A stretch of DNA of 64,000 nucleotides from Spirodela intermedia (GCA_902729315.2 LR746281.1:4152501-4216500), one strand, 5' to 3'. Positions 14,601 to 27,350 are shown, numbered from the stretch's first letter. A program made the numbers and translations. Notes: generated from the sequence alone by a model not told the origin.

Positions 14601-15624
14601 ACTGGATCAGTGCCATCGCGGCGAGGCCGTCGTCGACCCACAAAGGGTACCTGCTGGGGGGACTGGTCTGGTTCGCGGTGCCCTTCTCCCTGGCGACGTC
14701 GTTGGGGCTGGGGGCTGTGGCGCTCGACCTCCCCCTGACCAAGTTCGAGGCTGACCAGGGCCTCGTCCCCCCCGCCACCGCCATCGCCCTCATGGGCAAG
14801 GGCGGCTCCATCCTCCTCCTCACCATGCTCTTCATGTAAGCGCCCCTATGCTCTTCTTCTTCCAGGGTTCCTGCTCCTCCTTCTAGGATCTCCCTCTGAA
14901 TAAATAAGCCATCTTTTTTAATGAATCCTGACGGTGGTGTTGGCGCCGGGTGATTCAGGGCGGTGACCTCGGCGGGGTCGGCGGAGCTGATCGCGGTGTC
15001 GTCGCTGTGCACGTACGACATCTACCGGACGTACATCAACCCGAAGGCAGACGGGAAGCAGATCCTCAAGGTCTCGAGGGTCATCGTCTTCCTCTTTGGA
15101 TGCTTCATGGGGGTCCTGGCGGTGCTGCTCAACAAGGCCGGCGTGTCCCTCGGCTGGATGTACCTCGCCATGGGCGTCTTCATCGGCTCCGCCGTGATGC
15201 CCATCGCTTTCCTCCTCCTCTGGCGCAAGGCCAACGCCACAGGGGCCATCGCCGGCACCGTCTCCGGCTGCCTGCTCGGCGTCATCACCTGGCTCTCCGT
15301 GACCAAGGTGCAGTACGGGCGCGTGAACCTCGACACCACCGGGCGCAACGCACCCATGCTCGCCGGCAACCTCGTCTCCATCCTCTCCGGGGGACTGATC
15401 CACGCCGTCCTCAGCTTCGCCCGCCCGCAGAACTACAACTGGGAGTCCTCCAAGCAGATCACCACAGTGGAGCAGGACAAGAGCGACCTCCCCGACGAGG
15501 AGTTCAAGGAGGAGAAGCTCGTCCACGCCAAGCGCTGGATCATCAAGTGGGGCCTCCTCTTCACCGTCATCATCGTCGTCCTCTGGCCCCTCCTCTCCCT
15601 CCCCGCCCGTACGTCAGACAATAA

Positions 15625-15665
<41 letters not shown>

Positions 15666-16019
15666 TTTCTCTCTCTAACTAAGGGCTTCTTCTGCTTGGT
15701 CTGTGCAGGGAAGTACAGCTTGGGGTACTTCACGTTCTGGGCGATCATCGCGATCGCGTGGGGGACGATCGGGTCGGCCGTGATCATCGTGCTGCCGCTG
15801 AAGGAGAGCTGGGAGACGATCGAGAATGTGTTCATGGGGATGTTCACCAACGACGCGCTCATGGCGAAGATCGAGGAGATGAACACCCGCATGCACGCCA
15901 TCCTCGTCTCCTTGCCCGACGCCCAGCAGATCTACCTCCTCGAGAAGGAGAAGGCCAAGCGCGACGAGGCCCTCGAGAGCAAGGCCGCCGCCGCCGCCGC
16001 CGTCACCGATTCCAACTGA
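11649..16019 (+). CDS. DUR3: Urea-proton symporter DUR3
   Basis: High-affinity urea/H+ symporter of the sodium:solute symporter family, a multi-pass protein normally at the plasma membrane that takes up or remobilises urea nitrogen. Nine exons join in perfect phase: 11649-11825, 13317-13424, 13534-13629, 13723-13805, 13895-14115, 14232-14494, 14597-14835, 14959-15608, 15709-16019, giving 715 aa (family about 690-720). Hallmark stretches include [83 protein letters not shown] and [13 protein letters not shown]. Only the extreme C-terminus is unusual, with a run of seven alanines from GCC repeats before VTDSN. Introns 3 and 8 carry CT repeats and a long GA repeat follows the stop. The next gene is convergent, about 560 bp away. 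In other plants the gene is induced by nitrogen shortage; nothing in the sequence tests that here. Confidence 0.96.
13637..13658. repeat. (CT)n tract in DUR3 intron 3
   Basis: About 22 bp of CT repeat just after the exon 3 donor. Confidence 0.85.
15628..15662. repeat. (CT)n tract in DUR3 intron 8
   Basis: About 35 bp of CT repeat. It fills much of the 100-bp intron and could serve as its polypyrimidine tract. Confidence 0.9.
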
Positions 16020-16325
16020 GCTCCCCGGCCCGCCGGAGATCACAGCACACCACACCCACCCCCCTTCCCGTTTCTCCCCCTTCCTCAACGAGAAAAGAAA
16101 AACCAGTGAAGCTGGTGTGGGTGTATGCTACCCCTCAGACTCCTCTCGAGATCGCTGAGTACCTCCCATACCACGTCGTGCCATGTCTAGCTCTTCCCTC
16201 TACAACTTCTTATCTCTGTATTCCCATCTCCATTTCAACGTGTAGTAGCATTTCACATCTCCCAATTCTCCGGACGGATGAGCAGCGGGAGCACGAAAGG
16301 TGAAGATCAGAGCGAGAGAGTGAGG

Positions 16326-16329
<4 letters not shown>

Positions 16330-16385
<56 letters not shown>
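16330..16385. repeat. (GA)n microsatellite in the DUR3 3' region
   Basis: About 56 bp of uninterrupted GA repeat about 310 bp after the DUR3 stop and 190 bp before the convergent eL13 stop, so possibly in a 3'UTR. Confidence 0.9.
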
Positions 16386-16387
<2 letters not shown>

Positions 16388-16577
16388 CATTATCGGCAAG
16401 GCAAGCTGAAGGAAGTAACTAGATAGAGCAAAGTTTGATAGTCCTTTCGAAGGAAGCTAATTCAAGAGATGACGATGACGAAGATGATTGCGACGAACTT
16501 GCATGGTTTTCGGGGGGAAGATGAGACAGGAACGGGGGGAAACCAGAAGGGGGGGGGGCGAAATCGTGTGCACCGTT

Positions 16578-17617
16578 CTACTTCTTCTCTTCCTTCTCCG
16601 CCTCGGCGGCCTTCTTCAACCTCGCGCCGACCTGGCGCTGGTTCATCCGCTCAACTCGGATCTTGGCATACGCCTTGAAGGCCTTCATCTCGTCGGTCAC
16701 CTTCACGAGCTCCACAGAGGGCTTCCCTCCCTCAACGGGGAGGAACTCGCCATGGACCTGAGACACAGTCGCAAGCTCCTCGGGGGCAGAGTCACCCGCC
16801 TATAATGCGCAGATGATCAGAAAATGTTGCTCAAAAAACCGTTGAAGCAGATCACCAGAAAAGATCTAGCAAATCTACGTATAAGAACATCCCTTTTTGT
16901 GTTACCTTGAACTTGCCCGCACGCCTTGGGAAGATCACGAGCTTAGCCTTGAACGTCTTCAGCCTCTGGACATTGGCTTGCAGGCCCTCCAGGGAGCGAT
17001 TCTTGCGGCGGTGATCCACTGCAATGCCGATGGTTGGGGCGAGCTTCTTGGGGATTCCTGCGCCCTGTGGAGAAACATAACACAGATCATAAATAAGCTG
17101 CTCTGCGGGGGAGAACCAGGCCATCGATGGATTCCTTACGAACTTTGAAGCGGAAAACTGGAAAACTTAAAACCTGAAGTCTCGGTGGTTAATTATAATT
17201 CATTCATGGCCAAGATGCAAACGGAAGGAAATATAGAAACAAGAAGATACTACTCTCGTACCTTGAGCTCCTCGAGAGAGAAGCCTCTCCCTGCTCGGGG
17301 TTTCATGTTGTACTTGAGAGTCTGGCACTGGACGATAGGACGCAGCGGTCCAGACGTCGGGCGGGGGAAGATCTTCACGGCCTTCTTCTGCCTTGCTGCG
17401 ATGACGACATGGAAATGTTAATGACGTCGCCGAAACCAGTAGAATACTAAAGACGGAAAGAAACATCAGACGACTGTTCAGGAGGGGAATCGAGCAGGAA
17501 CAGCCTACCATTGCGTCTTCTGGTCTTGCGGGCAGGCTGGTTGAACCAGGTCTTGACATAGTTCTGCCAGTGCTTCTTGAAGTGAGCATTCGGCACGACG
17601 TTGTTATGCTTCACCAT
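16578..17617 (-). CDS. RPL13: 60S ribosomal protein eL13 (RPL13)
   Basis: Structural protein of the cytosolic large ribosomal subunit. Four coding exons on the minus strand join in phase: 17617-17509, 17395-17262, 17064-16906, 16799-16578, giving 207 aa (plant eL13 about 206 aa). Recognised stretches are [20 protein letters not shown] at the start, the basic [64 protein letters not shown] and an acidic/basic tail ending EAEKEEKK. The context GCGCCATGG around the start is favourable. An upstream non-coding exon and a promoter with a telo-box fit a ribosomal protein gene. It is divergent from the RPA1 gene and convergent with DUR3. No damage seen. Confidence 0.97.
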
Positions 17618-18260
17618 GGCGCCTTACCTGTGGACGAAGAAGACCTGATCAGCATCCGACAAAAGACGAGGACCATTACCTAACATCCCAAAAATCCACG
17701 TTCCCAGCCTGCACTACATATCCTGTAGGGGATCATCACAGATGCAAGCCCGATAGCTCATCTACTTCGTCTACCACGTCCCTTAGCTAAAAAACCTGTT
17801 TGCGATGCAGAGCCTCGGCTAACAGGAGTGGCTCCAACCGAGATTGGCCCAATCAAAGGGCTCGATCCTGTAAGAACAATACGCCCCACCCTAGATCCAG
17901 AAACAGGCACTGGAACTCGCAACATCGCTGCAGGAAACCATATGCTCGATCTGATCTGACGAATATTTCACGGAATCACACCAGAACATCGGTTCTGTTA
18001 TCCTAACCCTGGGGTATCACCATCGCATACCCTCCGCGTGCGCAGACCGATAGATAGTCGGAAATCTCAATACGACGAACAGTTCCGCCGGATCTCCGGG
18101 GAAACACGAAGAAGAGGAAGGATTACAGAATAACATAGAGGGATCCTCAGCGACGAAGTACCGAGGACAAGAGAACACCGAGGAGGGAGACCTCACCTTG
18201 CAGCAAAGCAAATCTACCTTCCGCCGCCACCGCCACCGCCCCACTCCGCTGCCTCCCCCT
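17618..18260 (-). other. 5'UTR exon and 5'UTR intron of RPL13
   Basis: On the minus strand a non-coding exon ends at 18197 (CAAG|GTGAGG). The matching acceptor, CCACAG|GTAAGG, lies 10 nt before the start codon, so the intron is about 18196-17628. Such leader introns are common in plant ribosomal protein genes. The transcription start near 18250 is inferred from the TATA element. Confidence 0.6.
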
Positions 18261-18274
18261 CATCTTCCATCTCG

Positions 18275-18290
18275 CTTATAAAACCCTAGG
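18275..18290 (-). promoter_or_regulatory. TATA element and telo-box of RPL13
   Basis: In the minus direction a CTAGGGTTT telo-box runs directly into TTTATAAG. Telo-boxes (AAACCCTA) are typical of plant ribosomal protein and translation-factor promoters. Its position about 85 nt upstream of the 5'UTR donor fits a core promoter. Confidence 0.6.
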
Positions 18291-18299
18291 GGTTGCTTA

Positions 18300-19390
18300 G
18301 CAGTGGTGAGATGCACTTTGGGATCTGCGATACGGACGGTCCAGATCGCGGGAAAAGACGCGGACCAAATTAACCATTTTACCCTAAAAAATTGCCTATT
18401 TACCTGATGCGACATTATTGGATTCACCCTCACGAAATACATAATGCCAGCATAACCCAAAATAATCATCCATTTTATCATGTTAACCTTCTAGAATATT
18501 GTGTTATTACCTGATAAATTAATATTTTGCATAAATTATAGAAAAATACACCCATGTGGCCCAAGTGGTATTTTACTTTAAAATATGCTCAATATTTAAC
18601 TCATAAAAAAATACTGAACCAAAATACTAAAATTGTAATGTTCTCAACCATGGTTACCCTATAATTTTTAGCATATGATTAAACCTAACATTGAAGACCA
18701 TAATAAAACTAATATTTTATTTTATTTTATTTTATATATAAATTATTTGGCAGTATATATACATATATAGTAAAAAAATCATTGATCCCCACACTCCATG
18801 ATAGGATCCCCATCATGTATTTTGCTAAATGATCCAGCAAACCTACATGAAATAAAGTGATAATATCTGATTAATATTTTTTTATCGCTTAATTAGTAAT
18901 TATTACTTAATTGAGAGGGAAAAACGACATTTTCCACGTTGGCCCGGAGAGTGAAAAAGTAATGAACGGAGATCTGATAATCTCTGCAAGGATCAGTTGG
19001 AACTAGAAATCCTAGGCCGTGTGGCCCGCTAAGACCCAAGAGAGATAGTAATAGTGAATACGGCGAAGCCCTTGACACGTCGCAGTGTCTAGGGGACATA
19101 TACGTCATTTGAGTTGTTTCCCGCCATTGGCATAGCCTCGCGGGTGGCGAATTTTCGTTGCAGACTTGAAAAGGCCCTTCTAGGGCTTCTCCGAACTCCA
19201 TCGTCTTCGGCATCTGCTCGCTCTGGGCTCCTGGATCTGGGAGCTCGGGGAGGTCGATCGTCGGTGTGCTTGCGAGGTTGCTCTGGAGATAATGCGTTGA
19301 TTCCCATTTCTGAGAGTTTTTCTGTGCTTTCCTTGCGTCCCGTTGGATTTTGATCCATTTGAGAAGGGGGCGGAACGCGAAGGGAGGCGT
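18300..19390. other. Divergent intergenic region between RPL13 and RPA1
   Basis: AT-rich spacer with TTTTA/TATA tracts near 18720-18760 and no gene. The last 300 bp become GC-richer and are probably promoter and 5'UTR of the RPA1 gene. Confidence 0.5.
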
Positions 19391-19397
19391 GGGGGAG

Positions 19398-22300
19398 ATG
19401 GAGGGGGTGAGCCTGACGAGGGGGGCGATTGCGGATATAACCAATGGAGGTGCGGAGGGGATGAAGCCGGTTCTACAGGTGGTGGACTTGAAGCTGGTGC
19501 AGACGGTGCAGAACACCACGGAGCGGTTTCGGATGGTGCTGTCGGATGGAGTGCACGCGCAGCAGGCGATGCTGGCCACACAGATGAATCCGATGGTCAA
19601 GTCGGGACAGCTGCAGAAAGGCTCGGTCGTTCAGTTGAATGAATTCATCTGTAACCTAATTCAGAACCGCAAGTAAGTCCGCCCTTGACATATCTTTTCC
19701 TTACATTACATATTGTTCTCTTAGATTCTTGAGAGCCGAATATAACAGTGGGAGAAAATTATGTGTCAAAATAGAAGGCGATGATTTGGTTAATTGGATG
19801 GTCGTCAGTGAGCACTAATTTAATGGTTATTTTTCAACCAGTTGTGTATGTTGGATGCTTTTTAGTCGTCGATCGTCGATTTGATTAATTTATTACCTTA
19901 TTTAAAGGAAGGGTTGGGAGGTTTGTGGTGATGTAGTGTGTATGTGTGTGTGGGGCGGAGGTATTCGGTAAAGGCTCTATGCATTTTACTTCCTTGGGAT
20001 GAATGGAACCGGTTATTTCGTTTTTTCGTTGGTAATTTTGGGTTCTTCGCCCTCGTCAAATTTGAAAAATGTTGAAAAACCAAATTGAAATGGTTATATG
20101 CCAATTGCATGGATGTAACATGTTATATACTGTGCCAAATTCGGATCTATTATTAAGTGTAAGTTTCGTGCTCTGCTGGAGTCTTTAGGTGTTCTTTTTT
20201 TCAAGGTCCACTTCTCGTTTAGACAGCATCATCCCTCTTGATGAAGTATATATTGCTTCTTCTTTTTTAATCTTAGTTATCATTTTATGGCTTTTGATTG
20301 TATTGCTTGTTCTCGAAATTAGATATTAACTCGTCCTTCCCACTCCAATGGATGGAGTCGTTTGTTATTACTATGTAAACTATTGTGACGCTGGAATGTT
20401 TCTGTTACCACTTGTTCATCCACCTTGGTAGTTTTCTGTTCGCATCTGGCCAGAGAGATCTTTGAATTAGCTTGATAATCAATGTTATGGTCCTTAGATC
20501 AATTCAGGGTATGCTTGTTCTTGTCTTTAGGGTACTTGTGCATGAGAAAAATGTTCTTGGTGCGTCTCTGTAAGTACTACCATATGAAAAAAAATAACCA
20601 GGTGGGCTGCTGAATTTGTTCTACATGTTTATGTCTGTTCCCTTTAAGAGTGTGGGGGGAAAAATACAATAAGCGGACCGGTCAGCAAGGTCCTTATATC
20701 CTGCATGTTCCAAAAAGACACATTCGTTTGGAAATGTCTGCCATATGTCGCAAAAATATGTCGTTCTGTCATGTGCACTGCCATCTTTGTTTCATGGTCA
20801 TCATCTGTGGCGTGTGGAATCCTTGTTGCGTCTGTATGCCTATTTAATTTATTGTGTGTTTGTCCCATCACTCGTGAAATTCGGATGGTCTTCTGGTCTT
20901 TGTTTGTGCAAATATTCAACTGCTGGGTGGGTGGGGAGCGAGAATGCATCAGGTCTGTGTTGTCATGCAGATCTAGGAGAAAATTATCTGTCAAAGAAAG
21001 AAATCAATGATGTGACAAAGAACGCATCCTTTCCTTTCGTATGGATATGTAGGTCGGTGTTACCCAAAAAGTGAGAGTTTGCATTTCGATTTTACTAGCT
21101 GAGAACGCTTTCGTAACCAGGTTGCTTTCTCTTGGGAAGTCACATCACGGTATTATTATTTGCCTCATCTTGGGTTTTCTACAGATGTGTGGGCAATGTT
21201 AATAGAATTCTGATGCCCTTTAGAAATCACAGCTTAGAGGACGCATGTTTCACTATTATGGCAGCGTTACTTCCCCTTGCCATGTGGTTGGGCTTATGCG
21301 AGTCTCATTTCTGCTTTGAACAGGATCATCATTGTTCTCAGCTTGGAGATCATACTCGAAAAATGCAATACCATTGGGGAGCCAAGAATCTACGATGGTA
21401 CCGGTGCTGCCTCACAAGGGCAACCACCGGTGCCAGCATCAATAACAGATAAGCCACCTGGTACGACCACCGGTGCAGGCCCGCCACCCCATGACAGTGC
21501 AGCTCCAGGTCTGAGCAGCATAAACAGTCTGAAGCCCAGGGCAGAGCCTCTGATGATGAACAACAACAATAGCAGCAGCAGCCCCTACGGTGGCGGCTCG
21601 TTGAGCTATGGGGCACCTTCCTCGTACCACAGAGCAGACCCGGAACCTCAGAATCTCAATCAAAACCAGAGGTTCCAGAGCCCCGGGGGATTCCGACCAC
21701 CGGGCAACAGCTACGGCCGTCAGATCCAGCCGACATATCAACAGGTGCTGCAGCCGGCGTTATACTCTAACAGGGGCCCGATAGCGAAGAACGAAGCGCC
21801 GCCGCGCATAGTCCCGATCGCTTCCCTGAATCCTTACCAGGGGAGGTGGACGATCAGAGCTCGGGTGACCTCCAAGGGGGATCTTCGGCGCTACAGCAAT
21901 CCCCGGGGCGAGGGCAAGGTCTTCTCCTTTGACCTGCTCGACTCGGAGGGAGGGGAGATCAGGGTCACCTGCTTCAATGCGGTGGCCGACCAGTTCTTCG
22001 ACCAGGTCGAGGCCGGCAAGTTGTACCTGATATCCAGAGGCAGCCTGAAGCCGGTCGTGCAGAGGAACTTCAACCACCTGAACAGCGAGTACGAGATATT
22101 CTTGGAGTCAACCTCGACGGTGCAGCCCTGCGGCGAGGAGGACGACGGGTCGATCCCGCGGGTGCAGTTCAATCTCCGCTCCATCGGGGAGATCGAGTCC
22201 GCCGAGGCCAACTCCATCGTTGACCTGGCGGGGGTCGTCTCCGCGGTCAACCCGGTTACCTCCGTCATGAGGAAGAACGGGACGGAGACCCTCAAGAGGA

Positions 22301-23607
22301 CCCTCCAGCTGAGGGACATGTCCGGGCGCAGCGTGGAGTTGACTTTGTGGGGGAGCTTTTGCAACGCCGAGGGTCAGCGGCTGCAGCAGATGTGCGACGC
22401 CGGGCTGTTCCCCGTCCTGGTGGTCAAAGCCGCCCGGGTCAACGACTTCAGCGGGAGGTCTGTGGGGACCATCTCCTCGAGCCAGCTCTTCGTCGACCCC
22501 GACTTCCCGGAGGCGCGGCGGCTGCGGGAGTGGCACGACGGCGAGGGCCGCCACTCCGCCGCCTTGTCCATCTCCAGGGATGGCGCCGGCGGCGCCGGCG
22601 GTGGGAGGGCTGACGACCGGAAGAGCGTCTCGCAGATCAAGGACGAGGGCCTGGGGCGGTCGGAGAAGCCGGACTGGATCACGGTCAAAGCCACGGTGAC
22701 CTTCCTCAAGGTGGACAACTTCTGCTACACCGCCTGCCCGCTCCTGGTCGGCGACCGCCCCTGCAACAAGAAGGTCAACAACAACGGGGACGGCACGTGG
22801 CGGTGCGACCGCTGCGACCGCTCCTTCCCGGAGTGCGACTACCGGTATCTTCTGCAGCTGCAGGTGCAGGACCACACGGGGCTCACATGGGTCACCGCCT
22901 TCCAGGAGGCCGGGGAGGAGATCGTCGGCGCAGCCGCCAAGGAGCTCTACGCGCTCAAGTACGAGGAGCAGGACGACGCCAGGTTCGCGGAGATCGTGCG
23001 CGGGGTGCTCTTCCGCGAGTACCTCTTCAAGCTCAAGGTCAAGGAGGAGACCTTCAGCGACGAGCAGCGCGTCAAGTCAACCGTCGTCCGGGCCGAGAGG
23101 GTCAACCCCTCCTCCGAGAGCAGGTACCTCCTCGCCCTCATCGACAAGCTCTCCTCCGCGCCGCCGCTGGAGCCCGCCGCCGCCGGCATGCCCGGTGCGT
23201 ATTCGTATTCCACCGCCAGGAGCGCCGTCGCCCCGAGGAGCTATCCCCCGGCGGAGCCGCCGAGGCCTCCTATGATGGGGCGGCAGCAGGTCAACCCCTA
23301 CGGCGGCAGCGACGGCGGGGCGTACGGCCCTGCTCCGAGGATGACGGCGGCGGTTGATCGGGCGATGGGTGGTGGAGGAGCTTACGTCAACAGGGCAGCG
23401 GCCGTCGGGCAGGGTGATGGCGGTGGCGGTGGCGGTGCCGCCTCTGGGAACTGCTTCAAGTGCCAGCAACCCGGCCACTGGGCCAGAGACTGTCCCGGAG
23501 CTGGCGCCACCGCTCAGGGTTACGGGGGTGGCGGCGTCGGCGTCGGCGTGGCCGGCAGGTACGGCTTGCCGAAGCCGCCGCCGCAGCAACAGCTGGGAGG
23601 CTATTGA
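19398..23607 (+). CDS. RPA1C: Replication protein A 70-kDa subunit with C-terminal CCHC zinc knuckle
   Basis: Large subunit of the heterotrimeric single-stranded DNA-binding complex RPA, used in DNA replication, repair and recombination. Two exons, 19398-19672 and 21324-23607, join in phase (AA|G) across a 1.65-kb intron, giving 852 aa. Domain order: RPA70N about residues 1-112 (QVVDLKLVQTV, then GEPRIYDG); a Pro/Asn/Ser-rich linker to about 250; DBD-A about 255-360 (IASLNPYQGRWTIRARVTSK); DBD-B about 371-475; DBD-C about 528-690 with its zinc ribbon (CYTACPLLVGDRPCNKK and WRCDRCDR) near 558-590; a Gly/Pro/Ala-rich tail; and a CX2CX4HX4C knuckle (CFKCQQPGHWARDC) near 800-815. The knuckle is the reason I prefer the RPA1C/RPA1E type, linked in Arabidopsis to DNA repair, over the meiotic/replicative types. 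The second exon is very GC-rich. The paralogue letter is less certain than the family. Confidence 0.95.
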
Positions 23608-24035
23608 CCAGCCACGTGGCAGAAAGTTGGCGTCCATGCAAATTCGGAATGGTAGCGTCTCTCATCTTTATGATGATGACACGCGTCTCCCCCTGGTTGC
23701 CGATTCTTTCCTCCCCTGGTTGGATAGAACCTTACAACCCTTTTTGGAAAATACCACTGTATGGAATCTCCTCGCCGTGTGTGTGAGAGAGCGAGAGAAG
23801 AGGGTAATGGGCCGTTATCGGGCTTCGGAATGGACCAATCTCTACAATGTGGGGGCCGCGAGATTTCAGTTTCTTCTCCTCAACGGAGGGCGTCGCTCCA
23901 CCTGGCGGTGGAAGCGGCTGCTCCTCTCGACGTGGCGCCCCACGGTTCGCTTTCGTTGCAATACTTCGGCGCCCGTTCGCCTTTACTCGGTGCTTCTGCT
24001 TACTCCCCTCCCTGTCTCTCTCTCGCGGCGAATCA

Positions 24036-27000
24036 ATGGCGAGCTGCGGGGTGGCGCCGCCGATCGCCGTCGCGCGGCCGCCGTCCGCCAGGGGCTCGTT
24101 CGTCCGCTTCCCTCTTCCGAGGATCCGTTGTCTCCCTCGAGGCCGCTCTGGCGGGCCCTCCCAAGCGAATCCCCGGCTGTTCCTCTCCTTCCCTCTCCTT
24201 CGCCGGAGAGGATGCCGGCTCTCTCCCACCTCTGCCGTCGATTCTGATTCCTCCGATCTGCCTGTCCACCAGGTGACTCGGAGGATCGCGAGGAAGATTA
24301 ATGTGTGCGAGTTATCGCAATCCCTCCGAGGATCTGAAACTTTTGGGGTTTTTGTTTGGGTGTCTGCAGAGCTCCGTCTTCCGGGAATGGGACGCGATGA
24401 CGGCGAGGTTCGCTGGCGCTGCAAATGTCCCGTTTCTCCTGCTGCAGCTCCCGCAGATCATCCTCAACTATCGCAACCTTGTGGCTGGCAACAAGGCCGC
24501 GCTCTTCGCCGTGCCCTGGCTAGTGAGGCCGCGATGAAATCCCTCCCCATCTTCGTGAATCACTGGCTTAAACTTTTGATACCCTTCAGCGTGGTTGGAA
24601 GATGCCAACTCCGTGTGGTGCCGTCTGGGCAGGGGATGCTGACGGGGCTGCTGGGGAATCTGTCTCTGCTGTCGTACTTCGCGAAGAAGAGGGAGACGGA
24701 AGCGGTCCTTGTTCAGACTCTCGGGGTGCTGTCGACGTATGCAGTGATCTCGCAGCTGGCGGTTGCCGAATCCATGCCCCTCCCCCACTTCATTGTGACT
24801 TCAGTCGTCATCGGCGCGGGGCTGGTGTTGAACTTCTTGAACTACTTTGGGTGGCTCAGCGAAGGTGTCTGGAGGTTCTGGGAGGACTTCATCACCGTCG
24901 GGGGGCTCGCCGTTCTTCCGCAGGTGGGTGAATCTCTCAGCCAGCTGATTATGATCTTAATTTTCTGGGTGAGATTCTTACTGTGATGCGTCCTGGATTT
25001 GTGCCGTCGTGTGTGCCTTGCAGGTTATGTGGTCGACGTTTGTTCCTTTCGTCCCCAACAGCATCCTTCCCGGTCTCTTTTCCTCCATTGGTGCAGTCGT
25101 GGCTGTTGTTATGGTAAGTCTTAATACTCTGGTGGTTCTTTTCCATTCGATAGCCCCCCTAAACTTTAAGATGTGACCACACTATTGTATGTCGCACCTG
25201 AATGATTTCTGATTTGTGAAGTTGAACGTGTCTTCTGAAGAGAAAGACTACAAAGAATCACAAAAATCGGAGTCTGATGGATCGAAGAAAGATACTATGG
25301 AAGAAGATGGTCTGAATTAAATGTCTAAATTTTCAAAATGGAGTGCTGTCTCGGAGGATTTAACTATAACATAGCTTTTTTTTTTGAAATTTTAATTACA
25401 CTGAATTTTTTTCGTTCAGAAATGATTCAACAAGTTGCAGTGGCTATAATAATTTGCAATGAACTAATCACCTAGAGCCAACTTACCCTCTGAGAAGGTG
25501 TTTGTGGAATTTCTGATCTGAATAGATCTAGATCGGTGGTTAAAGGAATATTCATTGCTGAAGATCTCATTTCGAGTGAATTGTAAAAGGCTCCAAGATC
25601 GGGTCATCATGAATGGAGATCCTAACAATGTTCGTGATGTATGCTAATGAATAGTATATGAAACCCATATTTGAAGTGTAGAAGTATTCGGGATTTCTAA
25701 TTGGGGTCAGACATGTATTAGTTTGATGGTCAGATGGGGATATATATCTGTCATGTATGGTTATGCTATCAATAGCATTATCTCAGAACATAACTACATA
25801 GTAATTGACATATAAATACTCGTTTTCAGATTTCTTCCTTCAAGACTATAGATACAAGTGACTATGGCTACTAGTTTATTGTTGCTAATTTAAACAAGTC
25901 ATTGCCTCGTAATGCTGAAGTCATTTACTGAAAATTGACCGCCCAGATTTATGGCTGCTAAAGTTCAGTACTGACTTGCAGGCGAGGACCGGCAAACTTT
26001 CTGAAAAGGGGGCCAAATTTGTCGGTTCAATATCTGGCTGGACTGCTACTCTACTGTTCATGTGGATGCCGGTTGCACAGATGGTATTATTATCATCAAA
26101 TTTCAGTCTGCTGAACTTTCGCTAGCACGATCACTTTTAATGCTTGCCTTATACGTGATTAATGTTATTATTATTATTATCTACAGTGGACAAGTTATTT
26201 GAATCCCGACAACATCCAAGGTTTGTCGGCAATCAGCATGTTGCTTGCCATGATTGGGAATGGACTTATGATCCCACGTGCATTATTTATTCGAGATCTT
26301 ATGTGGTAAGCATTTTTCATGATTTTTGATTATGGCATAGATCAAGTTCAGGTCGAAATATTTCTTTTTTTGTACCGACTGATTGAGATATATAAACCCG
26401 TGGAAGGATATCCTTTACAAAGCATAATCAGATTATTTATTCGTGCATGATTATCATCTAACTTCTTGTGATACATCTAGTGCTGGCATATTGGGTGTCA
26501 AATGAAGAAGACTACAAACTAGAGTTCAGGACTTCTGTCAGGCTCTTGATACGTCTAATACCTTTTCCCCTCCAACTGAACCCTCTTGAAACCTATCCCA
26601 CCACCTAGAGTGCAAGTCTATGTCTTCAGGCTCCAAGAAGTAGGCATTTTGGCGGATTATAAAGAATACCACTCTTGTGTCCCATAGATATATGAAGGGA
26701 GGGAGGGAGAGGGGGAGGGAGAGGGGGAGAGAGAGAGAGAGAGAGAGTTTAGAATAAAATCGATTTACAACAATAGTACAATGTCTATGAAGAAACAAAT
26801 ACATGATGAACCTGTCTTTTCTAATAAGCGTGATAATGCAGGTTCACAGGTTCAAGTTGGGCAGCGTTTCTGCATGGATGGGGAAACCTGGTGTGCATGT
26901 ACTGGTAGGTCCTCTTCCAAATGTTATTGCCCTTGTAGACAGACACTTTAACATTTTCTCCACAGTGAATCTCTGCCGTGTTTCCCCTTCAGCTGCGACA

Positions 27001-27350
27001 GCATCAGCAGGGAATTCTTCTTTGCGGCAACACTAGGCTTGTTTCTATGGCTAGGTTGGCCGCTACCCCTATTTTCCTCTCAGTCTGCATGCTGTGTATT
27101 GCTTCTTTCTCTCTCTGCTGCTTCTTTTGCTTTTATTTTTCCCTCTTCTCTCTCTCTGCATTCTGCACTCTCACGTTTCATGCCGTGTATTCTCTCAATT
27201 ATTTTCTTTGGCCTGAGACTCCCCCCCGCCCCCCCCTTCTATCTCTCTCCCTCTCTCTTGGTGTCAGGAATCGCTCTGTGGAGGGACACCATCGCCTACG
27301 GACACGGTTCGCCCATTAAATCATTGGAGGAATTGGTCTCCGGGAAGTGA
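24036..27350 (+). CDS. MEX1: Maltose excess protein 1, plastid maltose exporter
   Basis: Inner-envelope transporter that exports maltose from chloroplasts during night-time starch breakdown. Nine exons join in phase: 24036-24272, 24370-24522, 24633-24923, 25024-25113, 25982-26083, 26187-26305, 26842-26904, 26993-27054, 27268-27350, giving 399 aa (Arabidopsis 415). Exon 1 is an Arg/Ser/Pro-rich, likely transit peptide (MASCGVAPPIAVARPPSARG). Conserved stretches are MLTGLLGNLSLLSYFAKKRE, VMWSTFVPFVPNSILPG, ARTGKLSEKGAKFVGS, GLMIPRALFIRDLMW and IALWRDTIAYGHGSP. The same frame stays open upstream to an ATG at 23847. I chose 24036 because the product then begins like a transit peptide. The RPA1 stop lies only 428 bp upstream. 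The residues across the exon 7/8 joint (MYCC) are unusual, so that junction is slightly less certain. Confidence 0.95.
26696..26747. repeat. Purine (GGGA/GA)n tract in MEX1 intron 6
   Basis: GGGAGA-type repeats pass into pure GA over about 50 bp, about 95 bp before the exon 7 acceptor. Confidence 0.85.

Noticed and set aside
14918-15526. 202-codon minus-strand frame and a 224-codon plus frame
   Set aside because: Both shadow DUR3 exon 8, whose own frame matches the family throughout.
18281-18290. Telomere-like AAACCCTAGG
   Set aside because: A single unit beside a TATA box is a telo-box promoter motif and not interstitial telomeric DNA.
22108-22875. 255-codon minus-strand frame
   Set aside because: It lies entirely antisense to the RPA1 exon. 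Such frames arise from GC-rich codon bias and it has no domain.
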